A stretch of 64,000 bases of DNA from Phalacrocorax aristotelis (lineage: Eukaryota; Chordata; Aves; Suliformes; Phalacrocoracidae). The notes beneath the pieces were generated by a model. The model made no database searches. It was given only the letters and a program-made list of their open reading frames with translations, and was not told the DNA's origin. Within the stretch, counting starts at the first letter, position 1; every line of letters begins with the position of its first letter. Positions 50,021 to 64,000 of this stretch are shown piece after piece. The stretch lies in assembly GCF_949628215.1 (NCBI RefSeq), contig NC_134276.1, positions 32,428,226-32,492,225 on the forward strand. Reading direction: 5' to 3'. The translations under genes were made by a program, and so were the position numbers.

Positions 50021-53000
50021 AGTTTTTTTATTGAACCTCCTCACCTGTTCAAAGATGCTGCATTCTTCATGCTTCTTCAATGATTTTCAAAGTTGTTGTG
50101 CAAAAAATGCATCTAAATTCCACGTGGTTCAAAACCTGATGGTATTTGCTGATGCTGTCAGTCATGGTGAGTAGCTGCATAGCCGAATAACTCACCAGTG
50201 AAAATGAGACATAGGAATTCTAGTTTTTATCTTACGTCATTAGCAGAAAAAAAAATCTATCACAAAAAAATGTCCATGCAATCTGCCTGGAAGCTGTGAC
50301 AGCAAACAAGAATAAAGGACATGGATGGCATTGGTTGTTTGTCTAAGATAGCTGGATACCCCAGAGCCATCACTGCAAATTATCACTGCTCCAAACTGGC
50401 AGTAAGGCTGGGGAAATTTAGTGTTAACACCACTACCCTACTTTGCTGTGGGTGCAGTATGGATCATCCTCTTAGTGCAGGGATACAAGCACATTATTTT
50501 AATCAGAAGTGCAAGAATAAAAATAGATAATAATAAATAGATGAGAGAAAAGGATTATAATAGCAAGTGTGTGGAGAATATGAAGTTTAATTGGTAGAAA
50601 ATTACCCTGGATTATGCAAAAGAATATGTTTGGCTGATTTCCAAGGATGGCTTTGCTTGTTGCATTTTAGTTGAAGGTCTTTTTTGCTGATGGGCACAAA
50701 ATGAAACTTTAAAATTGAGGAACTTCTAGGCCACACTGTTGTGGTTATAGCATAGAGTGTTCTTTAAGCATAAGATCCACTGAATAATTTCTCTTTTTCT
50801 CACCCCTTAGTGAGAACAAAAATGACAAAAACTTGTCTCCAGAAGGAAAATAAGTATCAGAGCCTAACTCATAAATCTTTTCCTTTCTTGTCTCCTCCTT
50901 ACCCATTCCATACTGTACTAAATAAGCTGAGAAACATAATTTGAACAGAAATGTATATGGATATATGGACTTATGTGTGGGATCTTATGAGGGAAAGGTA
51001 GAAGGAAATATTTCTGGGGCCGAATATAAGGGACATTCTGATGAGTGACCAGGAATGAGGAAGTGCAGGAGGTATGGGACAAACATAAAATATACTCAAG
51101 ATGCTCCCTTTTCTCTTATATTTTTTCTGGCCTGCAAGACACTTCAGATCTATCACAAGACTTTCTGCACAACTCTGGGGCCACTTCTCTTATTCCTGCC
51201 CACTGGTGGCACTGCCCAGGGAATGCTGTGCATTGGGGGAGGACTGCTGGTGGTGCCTCTTGGAAATCAACTGGGAAAGAAAGACTAATGCAGGAGAGAG
51301 CTGGGGAAGTATTTCCCCCAACCCTTACAGAATACCCGACATTTGGAAATTGAATTTGTAGATGAGACAAGAAAAAGAAAAGAAAAGGAACTAGAGCTGT
51401 GAGCGCTGTAAAAAGTAGTGTTTTGTGTGCAGAGGGGGACACAGTCTTACACTGCCCCATGTAATTCTAACAGCTGTATTTTGCAACAGTCAATGTCTGT
51501 TGTTTCATCCCTTTCAGAAAAAAAAAATCAGGTTTGATGAGAAGATGGCAGAAGAAATAGGGAAATTTATATGACAGGGAACACATGTGCAATCCTTTAT
51601 CTGGTCACTCTCCAACAGCTTAGAGGGGTTATTGTATTATTAACAAAGTACTAGTGCATTAACAAAATAAAGCCCTGGTGGCAGAAAGTGAGTAAATATT
51701 AGTAATTTACTCAGCTTCCTTGGCACCAAATTCACAGTTAAGTCACTCCTGATGACCTAAATATGTGTTTGTGAAATGTAATGTTGCATCATGAAATTTC
51801 CTTTTTTTGCTTTGGGGGAAGGTGCAACTATATGTCTAGCTGTAAGGTATGGTTTCACATCTTCGAGGTTTTCATTGCCTTGCCTGCAGTAAAGCTTAAA
51901 CACCAAAGAGGTCGAGGAAAATACAAAACAAGGTAACTATTTCATACAAGTCATGGAAACCTTTAGGTTTTAATGGCTTCGCCATTTATTATTTATATTG
52001 CATGGTGGGTGCACACTTTGCCAAGTAATATATAACTAGGCAGCTTCCCAGACTACAGCTTCAAAATCGAAAGAGGTGAAAGAACATCAATATCGTGTGT
52101 TTCAATTTAGCAGTAACGTTCAGGTTCGAGATTATTTTAGTTCTTCCTTTATATTCCGGACCGAAAATAGTTTGTTATTAGATCTCTTAAAACATCAGTG
52201 TGATAGTAGGTTCTTATGACGATAAGGTCAAATAAAAGGAGGGTTTACAGAGTGGCTGTAGTGTATTGGTTTGGAAATGACAGCAGGAAAGGGAATGCTT
52301 CGTAGAGGCTCTTCGAATATCAGTTTGCTATGATTCTCAGCAGTTTAGGTGAGACCTTTTTCTCTTTTTTACATTAACCTGTTACTCAACAGTCTTCTGG
52401 GGAGGAAGGCGTATATTTGCACAACTTTATTTTTGCTTTTGCAATAGTGGGGTTACGCTGTTTGGCAAGCAAGAACGAAGTGTCACTTGGAGGTAATGTG
52501 TAATCCGGATGTTCTGATGCCATCTGAAGCTCTGTCTGCCTCAAGGAGTGTTTTATTTTCCTTCTGAATTTTTATTACCTTCCATTCCTTTCTCACTGGC
52601 AGTTCCACTGTCTTTCTTGCTCTGACCCGTGGAACTGTCTTCCCCTCTTCAGTGTCCTGCCTCCACATCTGAGCACGTGCTGATTTTCGCCTTGTTCTCT
52701 CTAAGGAACTTCAATTCTTTCACTGATCTTCGATCATACCAGGTTGATGATCCTTCCTCCTGGCTGCTGCTGACCTTCAAAATCTCATTTCTGCTGATTG
52801 CTAAGCTTTTGTTTGTATTCATTCCTTCTCAAACTCCCCTCCCTCTTGCCATGCCCTGCTCCTGCACAGCTTTCCTCTTTGCTTCTTGCCATATGCCTCC
52901 CTGCTCAAAGCCATCACCTGGTTCTCATCAGCTGATTTTCCATTTGCTTCTCTCTCAGCACCTCAACAGCTATTTCCTTCAAACAAGCACTTCCAACTTG

Positions 53001-55968
53001 TTCATATTGCCACATATTCTCCTTTGCTGTTATACATTTATATTGCTGGATTTTTTTCTCTGCATTGGTCTTGTCATACTGATTTTACAAATGGTTTGGG
53101 GCAGAGCAGTGCACAGTATGCTTACAATGCCTTGTGGATTATCAGTAACTGAATTATTCACCTCTGGTTTTTGGATGCCGTCTTGACGGGATGCCTAAGG
53201 TATTTTCACTTTGCGTTAAGGAGGGTGAAGTGCTGGAATTGATTGACCCCTAGAAACAAATTGCTCTGCTCTTGGTTAATAAAATCAGAAGGAAAATAAT
53301 GGGTCTGACCTCCCACACCATTATCCAGAAGCATTTTACATTTCTGTGTGCCTAAATATCATAATTTACGTTTAACTATCTAAGCAAAATAGGCAGTTTA
53401 TATAACAAAAAGTAGCTTTTAAAAAGTGGATTTGCTCCTTTTTGACATGTGTTGCTAAAGTGTTGGACTTTTACTTTCGATTTCCCTATGTTTTGTTTTA
53501 CTACGTGAACAATTTCAGAAATGACAGCTATTTTTAATTGTGAATTACTCTGAAACCTTGAATCCAAAAATTCTGGGTTTGATTATTTGTGTATAAACTT
53601 GAGGGCTTTCACACACTTTGCAGTGGGCTTCTGGCTGCAGCTGACAGGCTGAAATCACGAGATACCAAGGGACTGAAAATGCAGAAGAAACTCAGTTGTG
53701 CATTGGAGTGGGCAGTGACGATAACTCCATTGCCTGAGTCCAACTACTCCTTGGGTGATCGAGAACCAGTTCTCATGCTCAGTGCAGAGATTCGTCTGAT
53801 TTCTCAACTCAGCCTTTACAAAAGAGTGGGTAATATTGATCTAAAAGAGATGTCAGAAGGGTTCATTACAGCAAAAACCTTCATCCTATTATGTATTGTT
53901 AGTATACATGTAAACATGTAGTATTAATGGGATTCACTGGATTCTAACGCTCAGTTACTGATCAGAGGCCACAACTTCTTATGCAATCAAGAAAAGTCCA
54001 GTTTTTGTTGGTGATAATTTTTTCTTGAGGTTATAAAACTCTTTGCAAAGGTAATGTTATAGGCAACAACCTGTGGTGTTTCTTATCTGTTAAGCTCTGG
54101 AACAGTCTTAACGCTATTAAAAGTTGTGTTGCAAATTATATTGCTTGATGAAATGACTGTACTGGAAGGGATGATCTTGCAATGGAATATGGATTTTCTT
54201 GCTGATAGTGTAAGATTTTCATGTGTCCAGGTGCATTTTAGGTAATCCAGATGTTGCAAAAACACACAGCATACAACAATAAAAAGGTATGTAGTGAATA
54301 ATCAGAGGCAGGAAAGATACCAGGATGAAGGAGGAAGCCTATGGATCTAATTTTCCCTAGTATAAATAACCCACATTGCTAGTGGATCACAGGGATTTTT
54401 ACAGGTAATCCTTGCAAGTATGGTGGTTAGAACCACTTTTAATATTATATTAGTATTTCAGCAGCCATCACCAGCTCCATTGTGCTGAAAACTGCACGTG
54501 GTTCCTCGTGCCCCACAGTGCAGCATTATGGATTATGCTGCATTTCTCTACTTAGGCAGGTTGGAATAAATGAACAGATCTTCCTCTGGAAGCTGTCGTC
54601 ACCCTAAAATCACAATGATGAGGCAGATAAAGGGTGCACAATACTACAGGGAGACAGCAGACAAAAAGCCAACCACATGAGATTGCCTTTGGGCTATTTC
54701 AAAGCCATGTCCATAGCGGTTCTCACGGATACAAAGAATCAATGCCTGAGTTCAGGCGAGCATTAAATCTTAAGCCCAGTTACGCTGTACAGAACTCTGT
54801 GTCTTTGCAGAGGACTATAGCAAATCTGTGATTTTTTAAATTATCCCTGTATATCTTTCTAGAAAGTTTGGAATCCAAACGTTCTAGGATGCAATGTTGG
54901 TTTTAGTCTGGGAATGAGGTATTCCTGATATTTTTTTCCTCATTTGGACACTATAGCTACAGCAATCACTTTCCAGGATCAACTCAGGTTTCCATTCTAT
55001 TCTATTTAAATAGTTGCTTGGTTAATTAATACTTAAAGAGACATAGGACACTAGTGTCATTCTCACAAATATAGAATAATAGATAGTCTTTCTCCTGAAC
55101 AGTTTCCTCATGAATAGATGCGAGGGACAGTAGGTGCATGAAAAAGCAGAGGGGTATAATTTGCATCTTCTGGCAGTGTATTAAATGATGTGACAAATGG
55201 AAGTAAACTCTCTCTTTCCGATTATTAAAAAAGCTGCCTAGAAAGGGCAAGAGTAATCTTTCCTCCTGCTTTATATCTTTGATGAGAGCAAAGGCAGGAA
55301 AACTCCTTCTAGCCATCCATTCCTAAAGTGTCCCCCAACCGCAGGCACTAGCTTAGGTACCTTGGGGGGGCAAGTCCCCAAGCTCTCCCCATAGCCAGGA
55401 AGAGAAGTAGCCCTCTGAGGAGCCCGATCTGGTCCTCTGAGCACGTTGTGAAGGAGCTTCTCTCCACCCATCCACCCCGTAAGGGTGACCAGCCTCCTCA
55501 TTAGGTACCCAAAGGTAGGCGGTGCAAATATCCCCTGGGGCTCCGGCTCCAGCCCAGGGTCCCAGGAGCAGACAGGTCTGCCACTTCTCTGCCAGCACTG
55601 CTGAAGAAGCACGTGGTGAATTGTGTTTCCAAAGGAAGAATAACAAGGACCAGCACAATTTTGTCCACTTTCTCCATGAGAAGCTAAAGTTAGCAGAGGT
55701 AGGATTTAATTCCAGTTACATTAGTATGAATAAAACTGTTGGGATTTTGAGCAAGGCCTGGCAAAACAACCGGAGGGACATGGATTTGTATATCTCATGT
55801 GTGCAAGATTTTACCCCTTCACTTGATTTTGGCATGCAGAGAGGAACTGGGTTTTCAGCTATGGGAACTGCTCCAAGATTTTGAAAATCCAAGAGAAACC
55901 ACCTCTTTTCCATCCTGACTACAAACCCAAAAAGGCACTAAATAAAAACAAATGTTTTCATCTTGCAG
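50021..55968. other. Non-coding sequence, candidate LCP1 intron
   Basis: No supported exon. A 185-codon frame at 52629-53186 translates to a pyrimidine-driven Leu/Phe/Ser-rich string with no domain. The sequence just before 55969 has a usable branch and pyrimidine tract (TTTTCATCTTGCAG). Confidence 0.4.

Positions 55969-64000
<8,032 letters not shown>

Noticed and set aside
52629..53186. 185-codon plus-strand open frame
   Set aside because: Pyrimidine-rich DNA gives a Leu/Phe/Ser/Cys string; no domain, splice borders or conservation clue.

Overview
The window is genomic DNA from a vertebrate, almost certainly a bird. Evidence: spliced introns with GT-AG borders, chicken-repeat-1 (CR1) LINE fragments on both strands with the typical ATTCTATG-type 3' tails, solo LTRs of avian endogenous retrovirus families, and a protein-coding gene whose exons read clearly as the actin bundler L-plastin (LCP1). 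CR1/LTR content and exon divergence suggest a neoavian bird, but the species cannot be fixed from sequence alone. No prokaryotic genes, CRISPR arrays or structured RNA genes were seen.

Layout. 1-25 kb: gene-poor DNA with several minus-strand stretches that look like old or real exons (about 4.4-4.7, 8.4-8.6, 8.9-9.1 and 16.6-17.6 kb). The 16.6-17.6 kb block looks like one coding exon broken by frame changes and stops, with a clean 3' part. Synteny with other vertebrates makes LRRC63, the head-to-head neighbour of LCP1, the best guess for this strand, but no leucine-rich repeat was found, so the name is unproven. This part also holds a cluster of transposons: an antisense CR1 (9.28-9.96 kb), an ERVL-type LTR (9.97-10.86 kb), a 2.9-kb sense CR1 (11.0-13.9 kb), a solo LTR with a 5-bp target duplication (18.7-19.3 kb) and a second truncated copy of that LTR (23.1-23.6 kb).

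25.0-25.4 kb: a very GC- and CpG-rich island with candidate splice donors facing outward on both strands, followed abruptly by AT-rich DNA and an ATCATT microsatellite. It is the best candidate for a shared promoter between a minus-strand gene on the left and LCP1 on the right.

25.6-55.9 kb: mostly non-coding sequence, either intergenic or the long 5' intron of LCP1, with a CR1 at 32.0-33.0 kb, an old CR1 at 44.5-44.95 kb, a third LTR copy at 49.5-50.0 kb and a possible second first exon of LCP1 near 45.4 kb.

55.97-64.0 kb: the first six coding exons of LCP1 (plus strand), running off the right edge inside the first calponin-homology domain. They encode the amino end, two EF-hands and the start of actin-binding domain 1, about 221 residues. 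Two features stand out: the second EF-hand loop lacks four residues present in human L-plastin, and the regulatory Ser5 region is not conserved. An antisense CR1 sits in the intron between coding exons 4 and 5.
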